DNA of 64,000 nt from JAFKFJ01 sp963786445. GTDB lineage: Bacteria; Pseudomonadota; Alphaproteobacteria; Acetobacterales; Acetobacteraceae. Position numbers and translations under genes: made by a program. Below are positions 35,423 through 44,117 of this stretch, piece after piece (within the stretch, counting starts at the first letter, position 1; the number at the start of each line of letters is the position of its first letter). The stretch lies in NCBI GenBank assembly GCA_963786445.1, contig CAWAZU010000001.1, positions 1-64,000 on the forward strand, read 5' to 3'. The notes under the pieces are model-generated. The model had not been told where the DNA came from. It did not search any database and was given only the letters and a program-made list of their open reading frames with translations.

Positions 35423-36028
35423 CTACATCGGCGGCACCATGCCGTCCGCGCCGACGACGATGCGGCTGGCGCGCAGCATGGCATCGGTGGACGGCGCGGC
35501 GGCGACGACGACGTGCGCGCCCGCCACCAGCTTGTCCGGGCCGCCGTCCCGATAGGCGACGATCGGCACGTCGGGCGGCACCGTCACGGTCTGCTCGCCG
35601 CCGCGGTACTGCACCGTGAGCCGCCGCCCCGCACTGCCCGCGACCGTGCCGACGATGCCGTTGGTCATGGTGCTGCCCGGCTGCAGGTCCCATGGGTGGT
35701 GCCCCTGTCCCAGGCCGCGCAGGTCATCGGGGAACACATGCACCTCCAGCGCCCGCAGCGTGCCGTCCGGCTGCTTCACGGCGGCCGTGCCGATATAGCT
35801 GCCCGGCGCGATGTCGGCGAGGCGCGCCGGCACGACGACCGAGATCGGCACATCCGCCGGCACCGCGACGGTGACGGTGCGGCCCTGGCGCGTGGCGATG
35901 AAGATGTAGCTGCCGACCACTTTGGTGATCGTGCCGCGGATGCGCAGGGACGGCTCGGCCGCGCCGGCGCGGGACACCGAAGGGGCCAGCAGCAGGGCGG
36001 CGAGCAGGATGCGGCGAGGGACCGACAT
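35423..36028 (-). CDS. Secreted DUF5666-like beta protein, copy B
   Basis: A 201-residue paralogue of copy A, in tandem. Signal peptide at residues ~1-23 (ILLAALLLAPSVSRAGA), then the repeated strands IRGTITKVVGSYIFIATRQGRTVTVAVP and GTVAGSAGRRLTVQYRGGEQTVTVP, and the shared GHHPWDLQPGSTMTNG segment. Both copies lie upstream of, and in the same direction as, the GTPase pair, so a four-gene envelope-related operon is possible. Similar entries are sometimes named metal transporter permease, which the lack of membrane helices contradicts. Confidence 0.72.
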   Translation of the reverse strand: MSVPRRILLAALLLAPSVSRAGAAEPSLRIRGTITKVVGSYIFIATRQGRTVTVAVPADVPISVVVPARLADIAPGSYIGTAAVKQPDGTLRALEVHVFPDDLRGLGQGHHPWDLQPGSTMTNGIVGTVAGSAGRRLTVQYRGGEQTVTVPPDVPIVAYRDGGPDKLVAGAHVVVAAAPSTDAMLRASRIVVGADGMVPPM

Positions 36029-36093
36029 GAAGCCTCCGGGCGCAGGGCGCGCCGGCGCACCATATCATGCGCTCCGACCAGCGGGAGGCGGCG

Positions 36094-36450
36094 ATGACCG
36101 AAGCGGTGACGGGCTATCACGCGCATATTTACTACGACGCCGCCAGCCGGGCGGCGGCCGAGGCGCTGCGGGCGCGGATCGCGGACCAGTTCCCGGCCGC
36201 GCGGCTCGGCCGCTGGCGCGACGTGCCGGTCGGCCCGCACCCGCGCGCCATGTACCAGGTGGCGTTCGCCGCCGACCTGCTGCAAGAGCTGTTCCCGTTC
36301 CTGCTGCTGCATCGCGGCGGCCTGACCGTGCTGCTGCATGCCGAGACCGGCGACGACCTCGCCGACCACACCGCCCATGCGGCCTGGCTGGGCGAGGTGC
36401 TGCCCCTGCGGCTGGAGGCGCTCAGCCCGGCGCCGCCGTCCGCCCCATGA
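36094..36450 (+). CDS. DOPA 4,5-dioxygenase family protein
   Basis: A 118-residue member of the DOPA dioxygenase family (PF08883), small ring-cleaving enzymes related to plant/fungal betalain dioxygenases. The conserved YHAHIYYD start, VGPHPRAMYQVAF and LHRGGLTVLLHAET carry the His residues expected to bind the non-haem metal. ATG 36094 follows GGGAGGC; the 36067 start is less likely. Bacterial members act on catechols or are uncharacterised. Its end overlaps the convergent PrpE gene by 29 bp. Confidence 0.83.
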   Translation: MTEAVTGYHAHIYYDAASRAAAEALRARIADQFPAARLGRWRDVPVGPHPRAMYQVAFAADLLQELFPFLLLHRGGLTVLLHAETGDDLADHTAHAAWLGEVLPLRLEALSPAPPSAP

Positions 36451-38311
36451 CGCGGGCCACCTCGTCGAGCGCCGCCGGGTCGTCGATGGTCGGCGGCGGG
36501 CGCGGGTCCTCGCCGTCGGCCAGCCGCCGCAGGCTGGCGCGCAGGATTTTCCCCGACCGCGTCTTGGGCAGCCGCGGCACCACATGCGCGGTCTTGAACG
36601 CGGCGACCGGCCCGATCCGCTCGCGCACCAGCGCCACCAGCTCGCGCTCGACCTCGGCCGGGTCGCGCTGCGCCCCCGCCTTCAGCACCACCAGCCCGAG
36701 CGGCGCCTGACCCTTCAGCGGGTCGGCCGCGCCGACCACGGCGCATTCGGCCACGTCCGGGTGGCTCGCCAGCACCTCCTCCATCGCGCCGGTGGAGAGG
36801 CGATGGCCGGCGACGTTGATGATGTCGTCGGTGCGGCCCATCACCGAGACGTCGCCGTCGGCGTCGATCTCGCCGGCGTCGCCGGTGCGATACCAGCCGG
36901 GGAAGTCGGCGAGGTAGGCGCTGCGGAACCCGTCGGCGTCGTTCCACAGCGTCGGCGCGCAGCCGGGCGGCAGCGGCAGGCGCAGCGCGAGGTTGCCGCT
37001 CGCCCCGCGCGGCAGCACGGCGCCGCGATCGTCCAGCACCTGCAGATCGTAGCCGGGCGCGGGCCGCCCGCCGGTGCCGGGCTTGAACGGGAACAGGCCG
37101 AGGCCGCGGAAGCCGGCGGTGATCGGCCAGCCGGTCTCGGTCTGCCACCAATGGTCCACCACCGGCCGGCGCAGTTTTTCCGCCGCCCAGATCGCGGTCG
37201 GCGGGTCGCAGCGTTCGCCGGCGAGGAACAGCGCCTCGAAGCCTCCCAGATCGTGGCGCGCGAGCATCGCCGCCTCCGGGTCCTGCTGCTTGATGGCGCG
37301 CAGCGCGGTCGGCGCGGTGAACAGCACTTTGACGCGATGCTCGGCGCAGACGCGCCAGAATGCCCCGGCATCCGGTGTCCCGACCGGCTTGCCCTCGTAA
37401 AGAACCGACGTGCAGCCGGCGAGCAGCGGCGCATAGACGATGTAGCTGTGCCCGACCACCCAGCCCACGTCGGAGGCGGTCCAGAACACGTCGCCGTCGC
37501 CGATGCCGTAGATCAGGCGCATCGAGGTGAGCAGCGCCACGGCATAGCCGCCGGCGTCGCGCACGATGCCTTTCGGCTTGCCGGTGGTGCCGCTGGTGTA
37601 GAGCACGTAGAGCGGATCGGTCGCCGCGATCGGCACCGGGTCGTGCGGCGCGGCCGCCGCCTCGGCCTCATCGAAGTCATGGTCGCGGCCGGGCGTCAGT
37701 TCGGCGCGTGCCTGCGGGCGCTGCAGGATCAGGCAGAATTCCGGCTTGTGCGCCGACATCCCGATCGCCGCGTCCAGCATCGGCTTGTAGGCAACGACGC
37801 GCCCCGGCTCCAGCCCGCAAGAGGCGGAGACGATGGCGCGCGGCGTGGCGTCCTCGATGCGCTTGGCAAGCTCGGCCGCGGCGAAGCCGCCGAACACCAC
37901 CGAATGCACCGCCCCCAGCCGCGCGCAGGCGAGCATGGCGATCGCCGCCTCCGGCACCATCGGCATGTAGATCACCACGCGGTCGCCGGCGCGCACGCCG
38001 CGCGCGGCCAGGGCGCCGGCCACCCGCGAAGTCCGGTCGCGCAGGGTGCGGTAGCTGAACCGCGCGATGCGGCCGGCCATCGGGCTGTCCCAGATCAGCG
38101 CCGTCTGCCCGCCGCGCCCGGCGTCCACGTGCCGGTCGAGCGCGTTGGCGCAGATGTTCAGCCGCGCGCCGGCGAACCACTGGCCGAACGTGCCCAGCGC
38201 CGGGTCGAACACGCGGTCCCAGCGCCGGTCCCATGCGATGCCCTCGGCGGCCTCGGCCCACCAACGTTCCGGGTCGGCCTGCCAGGCGGCATAGGCGGCA
38301 GCGTAGGTCAT
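36422..38311 (-). CDS. prpE: Propionyl-CoA synthetase
   Basis: A 629-residue acyl-adenylate-forming enzyme (ANL superfamily), with MTYAAAYAAWQADPERWWAEAA start, YTSGTTGKPKGIVRD (P-loop), WWQTETGWPI, YRTGDAG, and the C-terminal KTRSGKILRA whose Lys is the regulatory acetylation/catalytic residue. The start MTYAAAYAAW and the VGHSYIVYAPLLAG segment match PrpE rather than Acs. ATG 38311 was chosen by family alignment. It activates propionate for the methylcitrate or methylmalonyl pathway; those genes are not in this window. Confidence 0.88.
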   Translation of the reverse strand: MTYAAAYAAWQADPERWWAEAAEGIAWDRRWDRVFDPALGTFGQWFAGARLNICANALDRHVDAGRGGQTALIWDSPMAGRIARFSYRTLRDRTSRVAGALAARGVRAGDRVVIYMPMVPEAAIAMLACARLGAVHSVVFGGFAAAELAKRIEDATPRAIVSASCGLEPGRVVAYKPMLDAAIGMSAHKPEFCLILQRPQARAELTPGRDHDFDEAEAAAAPHDPVPIAATDPLYVLYTSGTTGKPKGIVRDAGGYAVALLTSMRLIYGIGDGDVFWTASDVGWVVGHSYIVYAPLLAGCTSVLYEGKPVGTPDAGAFWRVCAEHRVKVLFTAPTALRAIKQQDPEAAMLARHDLGGFEALFLAGERCDPPTAIWAAEKLRRPVVDHWWQTETGWPITAGFRGLGLFPFKPGTGGRPAPGYDLQVLDDRGAVLPRGASGNLALRLPLPPGCAPTLWNDADGFRSAYLADFPGWYRTGDAGEIDADGDVSVMGRTDDIINVAGHRLSTGAMEEVLASHPDVAECAVVGAADPLKGQAPLGLVVLKAGAQRDPAEVERELVALVRERIGPVAAFKTAHVVPRLPKTRSGKILRASLRRLADGEDPRPPPTIDDPAALDEVARVMGRTAAPG

Positions 38312-38478
38312 GGCGACGCTCCTGACGCAGGACCGGGCGAGCATGCCCCGAAGGGGGGCGGATGGCGAGGGTCGCGGCGCCTTGAACGCCTTGCCGGCGG
38401 AGCGTAGCGTTGCGATAAGACGAGTCGGTTGATCGATCGGAAACAATCGCGACGGAGACCGTCCGCGAAGCTGGGAGG

Positions 38479-39837
38479 ATGGCAATGGAGTTCCACGACA
38501 TGGGCGCGCCGAAGCGGCGCGGGGTGCTGAAGGCGGGCGCCGGCCTGCTGGCCGCGGCAGCGGTTCCCGCAGGGCTGGTGCGGACCGCACGGGCCGCCGA
38601 TCAGCCGCCGATCGGCACCTGGCCGGCCGGCTCGGCGGGCAATTCGGTGTTCATCGGCATCACCGTTCCGCGCACCGGCACCTACGCCGGTGCAGGGCGA
38701 GGACGAGCTGAAGGGCTTCATGCTCGCGGTCGAGCACATCAACAGCGGCGACCCGCTGATGCATGCGATCTCGCCCAACATAAAGAAGGGCGTGCTGGGC
38801 AAGAAGGTCGCCTACGGCGTCGCCGATTCGGAAGCCAAGCCGAACACCGCGGTGCAGGCGCAATCGCGCTTCATCAGCGAGAACAAGGCGGTGCTGATGA
38901 CCGGCGCGACCTCCAGCGCGGTCGCGGTGGCGCTGAACAAGTTCGCGCAGCGCGAGAAGGTGCTGTACGTGACCGGCATCTCCGGCTCCAACGACACCAC
39001 CGGCAAGGACTGCGTCCGCTACGGCTTCCGCCAATGCTTCTACGGCCAGACCGCGGCGGCGGCGCTCGGCGCCGGTGCTGGTCAAGGCGATTGCGGCAAG
39101 AACCAGAAGGTCGCCTATCTGACGCCGGACTACACCTACGGCCACACCGTGCAGCACTCGATGGAGGACTACCTCAAGCAGGCCGGCTGGACGACGGTGA
39201 CCAACCAGGTGGCGCCGCTCGGCGCGCCGGACTACAGCTCCTATCTGCTCAACGTCGCCAATTCCGGGCGCCGACGTGCTGCTGAACATCAACTGGGGGC
39301 ACGACGCCGTGCTCTCCACGCAGCAGGCGAAGCAGTTCGGCATCCTGGCCAAGCAGAAGCTGGTGATCCCCTACCAGATACCGTTCCTCGCCAAGGAGGT
39401 CGGCGCCGGAGCTGACGGCGGGCGTGTACGCCGCCACCGATTTCTGGTGGACGCTGGAGGACAAGTTCCCGCTGGCGAAGATGTTCGTCGCAGTCGTTCG
39501 AGCAAGAAATACGGTTACAAGCCGGAATGGGGTGCCGAGAACGCCTACATGTCGTTCGCCATGTGGGCCGACGCGGTGGAGCGCGCCGGCACGTTCTATC
39601 CGCCCGCCGTCATCAAGGCGTTCGAGGCCGGGCAGCACATCCAGGGCATGGTCGGCGAGGAGTGGATCCGCGCCGCCGACCACCAGATGGTCCACCCGGT
39701 CGTCATCGTCCGCGGCAAGAGCCAAGGCGGACATGAAGTCGCCGGACGACTACTGGGACGTGGTCGAGATCGTGCCGGGCGAGGGGCTGATGCAGGCGCC
39801 GGACGCGTTCGGCTGCAAGCTCGGCGCCTATACCTGA
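38479..39837 (+). CDS. Liv-type ABC substrate-binding protein (many indels)
   Basis: A periplasmic type I binding protein of the branched-chain amino acid/amide family with a Tat-like signal (PKRRGVLKAGAGLLAAAAVPA). The frame breaks at about 38689, 39071, 39095, 39267, 39404, 39493, 39503 and 39726; undoing the net six inserted bases gives 450 residues in one frame, including GEDELKGFMLAVEHIN, ENKAVLMTGATSSAVAVALNK, QKVAYLTPDYTYGHT, GYKPEWGAENAYMSFAMWADAV and the C-terminus CKLGAYT. Followed by permease and ATPase genes of the same importer. The density of indels is either local sequence error or decay; intact coding content between breaks favours error. Confidence 0.8.
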
Positions 39838-39927
39838 GCCGCCTGCCGTCGCGGCGGGAGAGCGGGACATGACCGACACTGTGCCCCGCGCCTCCCGGCG
39901 CGCTGCGTGCGCGGTCCGCCGGCGCGC

Positions 39928-40807
39928 ATGATCACCTGGCCGAACCTCGTCTCGCAACTGTTCAACGGGCTGGCCTCGGGCGCGCTGCTGGCGCTGATCA
40001 GTTGCGGGCTGACCATCATCTACGGCACGCTCGGCGTGCTCAATCTGGCGCACGGCGCGATGTTCATGCTCGGCGGCTATGCCGGGTTCGTCGACGTTCC
40101 AGGCGACCGGATCGTACGTGCTCGCGGTGATCGGCGGCGCGGTGTTCCTGGTCGTGGTCGGCGCGCTGCTCGAGCTCGTGGTGATCCGCCGGTTCTACGA
40201 CCGCCCGCCGGAGGACCAGATCCTGGTCACGTTCGGGATCGGCATCGTCATCGTCGAACTGGTGCGCCTCGCGTTCGGCAGCCTGAGCAAGACCGTGCCG
40301 CCGCCGTCCTGGGCGACGGGCGTGACATCGATGGGGTTCATGATCTACCCGACCTACCGCATCGTCGTGCTGGCGATCGCGGCGGTGGCCCTCGCGGCCC
40401 TCTACGTCGTGCTGTACCGCACGCGGCTCGGCATGATCGTGCGGGCCGGGATCGAGGATTCCGGCATGGTCGGGATGCTCGGCATCAACGTCTATCGCGT
40501 GTTCATGCTGGTGTTCGGCGTCGGCGCGATGGCGGCGGGATTCGCCGGGATCGTCAACGCGCCGGTGGTGTCGCTGACACCCGATCTCGGCGATTCGATC
40601 CTGGTGCAGACTTTCGTGGTCGTCGTCATCGGCGGCGTCGGCTCGTTTCCCGGCGCCATCCTCGGCGGGCTGATCGCCGGCGAAATCCTCAGCCTCACCT
40701 CGATGGTCGATCCGGCCTATTCGGAGGTCATGCTGTTCGTGGTGATGACGCTCGTGCTGCTGCTGCGCCCGCAGGGCCTGCTCGGCCTGAAGGGGCGCGG
40801 CGCGTGA
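39928..40807 (+). CDS. Liv-type ABC permease LivH (frameshifted)
   Basis: An inner-membrane permease, 292 residues after removal of one base at ~40093-40098. Before the break: MITWPNLVSQLFNGLASGALLALISCGLTIIYG and LNLAHGAMFMLGGY, the LivH start. After it: FQATGSYVLAVIGG, ITFGIGIVIVELVRL-type helices, GVGSFPGAILGGLIAGEILS and the C-terminal LRPQGLLGLKGRGA. It forms the importer channel with LivM. ATG 39928 was preferred to GTG 39907 on family length. Confidence 0.85.
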
Positions 40808-40820
40808 GCGGGACGCGCTG

Positions 40821-42644
40821 ATGCTCCGGCGGGTTCCTTGGTTGGTCGAGGCGCTGACCGCGCTCGGCCTGATCGCGATACCGTTCGTGCTGCCGCGTCT
40901 CGGCTTCGCGCCCGACACGATGAGCCAGGTCATGGTGTGGGGCCTGTTCGGCATCGGCTTCGACATATTGTTCGGCTACACCGGGCTGCTGTCGTTCGGC
41001 CAGTCGGCGTTCTACGGCACCGGCGGCTTCGTCGCGGCCTATCTGCTGACCAACAACATCCTGACCGACGTGCCGCTGGCGCTCGTGATCGGCACGATCG
41101 GCGCGGCGCTGGCGGGCATCGTGGTCGGCGTGATCGCGCTGCGGCGCACCGGCATCTACTTCGCCATGATCACGGTCGCGATCGCCGAAACCTTCTTCTT
41201 CGTCGAGAACTCGCCGCTCTCCGCCTGGACCGGCGGCGAGAACGGGCTGCCCGGCGTGCCGACGCCGACGTTCCATCTGTTCGGCCTGACCTGGGCGGTC
41301 GGCACCGGCTGGTCGATGTACTGGTTCGTCGCGGGCTGCTATTTCATCGGCATCGTCGTGGCGCTGCGCATCGTGCGCTCCCCGGTCGGCGCAATCCTGA
41401 CGGCGATCCGCGACAACCCGGTGCGCGCCCGCGCCGTCGGCCACGCGATCGGCCGCTACAAGCTGACCGCCTTCGTGGTCGGCGCCGCCTATGGCGGGTT
41501 CGCCGGCGGGCTGCTCGGCGTGCTGCAGGGCTTCATGCCGCCCGACGCCTTCACCTTCGACACCTCCGGCCAGCTGGTCATGCAGACCGTGATCGGCGGC
41601 AGCGCCACGCTGTTCGGGCCGCTGCTGGGGGCGGCGGTGTGGCTCTATCTGCGCGACTTCCTGCAATCCGGCATGGGCCTGGGTGCCGCGTGGAAGCTGG
41701 CGCTCGGCCTCGTGTTCGTGCTGCTGGTGGTGTTTCTGCGCCGCGGGCTGATCGGCGGGCTGGTCGATCTGCTCGGCTGGCTGCGGGCGCGCCCGCATGC
41801 CGAACTGCAGGCCGAGGCCGTCGGCATCGCCACCGGCGCGCCGGCACTCGCCAGCATCGCCCGCCGCCGCCATGCCGAACAATACACCGGGCCGGTGCTC
41901 GAGGCACGCGGGCTGACAAAAACCTATGGCGGGCTGGCCGCCAACCGCGACATCGACTTCTCGGTCAGCGAAGGCGAGCTGCGCGCCGTGATCGGCCCGA
42001 ACGGCGCCGGCAAGACCACGTTCTTCAAGATGCTGACCTGCGAGGTGCCGCCCACCGCCGGCCGCATCCTGTTCCACGGCCGCGACATCACCGGGCTGGA
42101 CGTGGCGCGCGTCTGCCAGCTCGGGCTGACCAAGAGCTACCAGGTCAACCAGCTGTTTTCCCGCCAGACCGTGTGGCAGAACGTGATGGTGGCGGCGCTG
42201 GCCGAGCGGCGCGGCCTGTTCCGCCTCGACCTGCTGCGCGCAATGCGCAGCGTGCCGGGGCTGCAGACGCAGGTGGAACAGACTCTTGCGCTGGTCGGCC
42301 TGGCCGCGCGGGCCGGCGTGCCGGTGGCGGCGCTGGCCTATGGCGAGAAGCGGCGGCTGGAGATCGCGCTGGCGCTCGCCGCCTCGCCGTCGCTGCTGCT
42401 GCTCGACGAGCCGCTGGCCGGCATGAGCCCGCACGAGCGCGTCGAAACCGTGCAGCTGCTGAAGAACCTCCGCCGCGGCCGCACGCTGGTGGTGGTCGAG
42501 CACGACATGGACGCCGTCTTTGAACTCGCCGAGCGCATCACCGTGCTGCACGAAGGCCGCACGCTCGCCGAGGGCACGCCGGAGGAAATCCAGCGCAACA
42601 GTTTTGTCCAGGACGCCTATCTCGGCGGCGTGGCGGCGGCATGA
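40821..42644 (+). CDS. LivM-LivG fusion: permease plus ATPase
   Basis: A 607-residue fusion. Residues 1-330 are a LivM permease (GYTGLLSFGQSAFYGTGGF, ALRRTGIYFAMITVAIAE, GPLLGAAVWLYLRDFL); residues ~355-607 are a LivG ATPase with Walker A GPNGAGKTTFFKML, signature-region LAYGEKRRLEIALALA, Walker B LLLLDEPLAG and switch EHDMDAVF. Such fusions are known for this importer family and hold the ATPase to its channel partner. It starts 14 bp after LivH and its stop overlaps LivF (ATGA). Confidence 0.92.
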   Translation: MLRRVPWLVEALTALGLIAIPFVLPRLGFAPDTMSQVMVWGLFGIGFDILFGYTGLLSFGQSAFYGTGGFVAAYLLTNNILTDVPLALVIGTIGAALAGIVVGVIALRRTGIYFAMITVAIAETFFFVENSPLSAWTGGENGLPGVPTPTFHLFGLTWAVGTGWSMYWFVAGCYFIGIVVALRIVRSPVGAILTAIRDNPVRARAVGHAIGRYKLTAFVVGAAYGGFAGGLLGVLQGFMPPDAFTFDTSGQLVMQTVIGGSATLFGPLLGAAVWLYLRDFLQSGMGLGAAWKLALGLVFVLLVVFLRRGLIGGLVDLLGWLRARPHAELQAEAVGIATGAPALASIARRRHAEQYTGPVLEARGLTKTYGGLAANRDIDFSVSEGELRAVIGPNGAGKTTFFKMLTCEVPPTAGRILFHGRDITGLDVARVCQLGLTKSYQVNQLFSRQTVWQNVMVAALAERRGLFRLDLLRAMRSVPGLQTQVEQTLALVGLAARAGVPVAALAYGEKRRLEIALALAASPSLLLLDEPLAGMSPHERVETVQLLKNLRRGRTLVVVEHDMDAVFELAERITVLHEGRTLAEGTPEEIQRNSFVQDAYLGGVAAA

Positions 42645-43342
42645 CCGCGCTGCTGGAGGTCGAGCGCATCAACAGTTTTTACGGCGACAGCCACATCCTG
42701 TTCGACGTGTCGCTGACGGTCGCAGAGAGCGAGGTCGTGGCACTGCTCGGGCGCAACGGCGCGGGCAAGAGCACGACGCTGAAAAGCCTGATCGGCGCGA
42801 TCCGCCCGCGCTCCGGCCGCATCGTGTTCAACGGCAGGCCGACGCAGAGCCTGCCGTCCTACGCCATCGCTTCGCTCGGCATGCAGCTGGTGCCGGAGGA
42901 GCGGCGCATCTTCGGCAGCCTCAGCGTCGAGGAGAATCTTGTTCTGGCCGGACTGACGGCGAAGTCGCGCTGGCCGCTGGAGCGCATCTACGCCATGTTC
43001 CCGCGCCTGCAGGAGCGGCGACGCAGCCGCGGCACCGACCTCTCCGGCGGCGAGCAGCAGATGCTGGCGATCGCGCGCGCGCTGGTGCGCGACCCGAAAA
43101 TCGTGCTGCTCGACGAGCCGTTCGAGGGGCTGGCGCCGATCATCGTGCGCGACCTGCTCGGCGTCTGCCGCGCGCTCGCCGAGGCCGGGCAGACCATCGT
43201 GGTGGTGGAGCAGAACATCCAGGCGGCGATGACGCTGGCCGACCGCGTCTATGTCATCAACAACGGCCACATCGTCGAAGAACTGACCGCCGCCGGCGTG
43301 CGGGCGCGGCCGGAGGCGCTGCACCGCCACCTCGGCGTCTGA
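42641..43342 (+). CDS. Liv-type ABC ATPase LivF
   Basis: A 233-residue ABC ATPase with Walker A GRNGAGKSTTLKSL, Q-loop area MQLVPEERRIFGSL typical of LivF, signature LSGGEQQMLAIARAL, Walker B IVLLDEPFEGLAP and switch VEQNIQAA. It is the second ATPase of the importer encoded from 38479. Overlap of ATG with the previous stop indicates coupling. Confidence 0.93.
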   Translation: MTALLEVERINSFYGDSHILFDVSLTVAESEVVALLGRNGAGKSTTLKSLIGAIRPRSGRIVFNGRPTQSLPSYAIASLGMQLVPEERRIFGSLSVEENLVLAGLTAKSRWPLERIYAMFPRLQERRRSRGTDLSGGEQQMLAIARALVRDPKIVLLDEPFEGLAPIIVRDLLGVCRALAEAGQTIVVVEQNIQAAMTLADRVYVINNGHIVEELTAAGVRARPEALHRHLGV

Positions 43343-43407
43343 CCCGCGGCCACGCTTCGGTCATTTTTCCGTGCTCGTCTCCCGTATCAGGAGCATGGGA
43401 GAAGGTC

Positions 43408-43557
43408 ATGGCATCGAACATTTTTCGTCGGATCGCCCTGGCCCAGGGGCTGCTCCGCGAGGCGCCGCCGGCAGCCGCGCCGGACGCGGAACGTGAGGCG
43501 GCGCGGCCACCGGACGCACCGCGCGACCCGGCGCCCGAGCGCGCGACGCAAGGCTGA
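43408..43557 (+). CDS. Small hypothetical protein
   Basis: Forty-nine residues. A basic/hydrophobic N-terminus (MASNIFRRIALAQGLLREA) is followed by a Pro/Ala/Asp/Glu-rich tail. GGGAGAAGG precedes ATG 43408 at normal spacing, and a terminator-like hairpin follows at 43598. No family recognised; it is the last possible gene of the Liv operon or a stand-alone small gene. Confidence 0.4.
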   Translation: MASNIFRRIALAQGLLREAPPAAAPDAEREAARPPDAPRDPAPERATQG

Positions 43558-43577
43558 CGCGCCCTTGAACCGCACCG

Positions 43578-43593
43578 TTCGTATGCATACAAA
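43578..43593. promoter_or_regulatory. MarR-type operator palindrome
   Basis: TTCGTATGCATACAAA has a perfect GTATGCATAC core (43581-43590) and one mismatch in 16 bp. It lies ~75 bp before the MarR start. AT-rich 16-bp palindromes with a TGCA centre are typical MarR-family sites in aromatic-compound loci, so autoregulation is likely. Confidence 0.55.
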
Positions 43594-43597
43594 TGAA

Positions 43598-43619
43598 CCT
43601 CCGGCGCGGAGGGTTTTTT
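43598..43619 (+). terminator. Rho-independent terminator or attenuator
   Basis: CCTCCG (43598-43603), loop GCG, CGGAGG (43607-43612), then G and six T. It should end transcription arriving from the small ORF or Liv operon. Since the MarR operator lies just upstream, transcripts begun there would also have to cross it. Confidence 0.72.
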
Positions 43620-43665
43620 GGCGGATACGGGTCTGGCATGGCGCGCGGCGGCAGCCGGGCCGGCG

Positions 43666-44094
43666 ATGGAGCCGGCGTTTGACGGCTATGTCGTGGAGGA
43701 TCAGGTCGGCTTCCTGCTGCGGCGCGCGCATCAGCGCCATGCGGCGCTGTTCCAGGAGGGGATGGACGAGGCCGAGCTGACGCCGATGCAGTTCACCGCG
43801 CTGATCAAGACGGTGGAGCTGGGGCGGGTGACGCAGAACCAGCTCGGCCGGCTGGCGGCGATGGACCCGGCGACCATCCAGGGCGTCGTGCGCCGGCTGA
43901 TCGCGCGCGGGCTGGTGTGCCGCGCCCCCGACCCGATGGACCGTCGCACCGCGGTGCTGACGCCGACGGCCGCGGGGGTGGCGCTGGCGGTGCGCGCCGT
44001 GGCATCGGCGCGGCGCATCACGGAGGCGACGCTGCGGCCCCTCGACGGGGAGGAGCAGCGCCAACTGCTTGCGTTGTTGCGCAAGCTCGGCTGA
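43666..44094 (+). CDS. MarR family transcriptional regulator
   Basis: A 142-residue winged-helix regulator. The DNA-binding core is RVTQNQLGRLAAMDPATIQGVVRRLIARGLVCRAPDPMDRRTAVLTPT, with DRR at the wing tip. ATG 43666 was chosen because the upstream TTG 43618 lies in the terminator T-run and the family begins close to YVVEDQVGFLLRRAHQRH. Direct neighbour and same direction as the large oxidoreductase, GST and enamidase-like genes, which are its probable targets. The palindrome at 43578-43593 is the likely operator. Confidence 0.9.
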   Translation: MEPAFDGYVVEDQVGFLLRRAHQRHAALFQEGMDEAELTPMQFTALIKTVELGRVTQNQLGRLAAMDPATIQGVVRRLIARGLVCRAPDPMDRRTAVLTPTAAGVALAVRAVASARRITEATLRPLDGEEQRQLLALLRKLG

Positions 44095-44117
44095 CGCGCG
44101 TGGACGGAGACGGGGTG

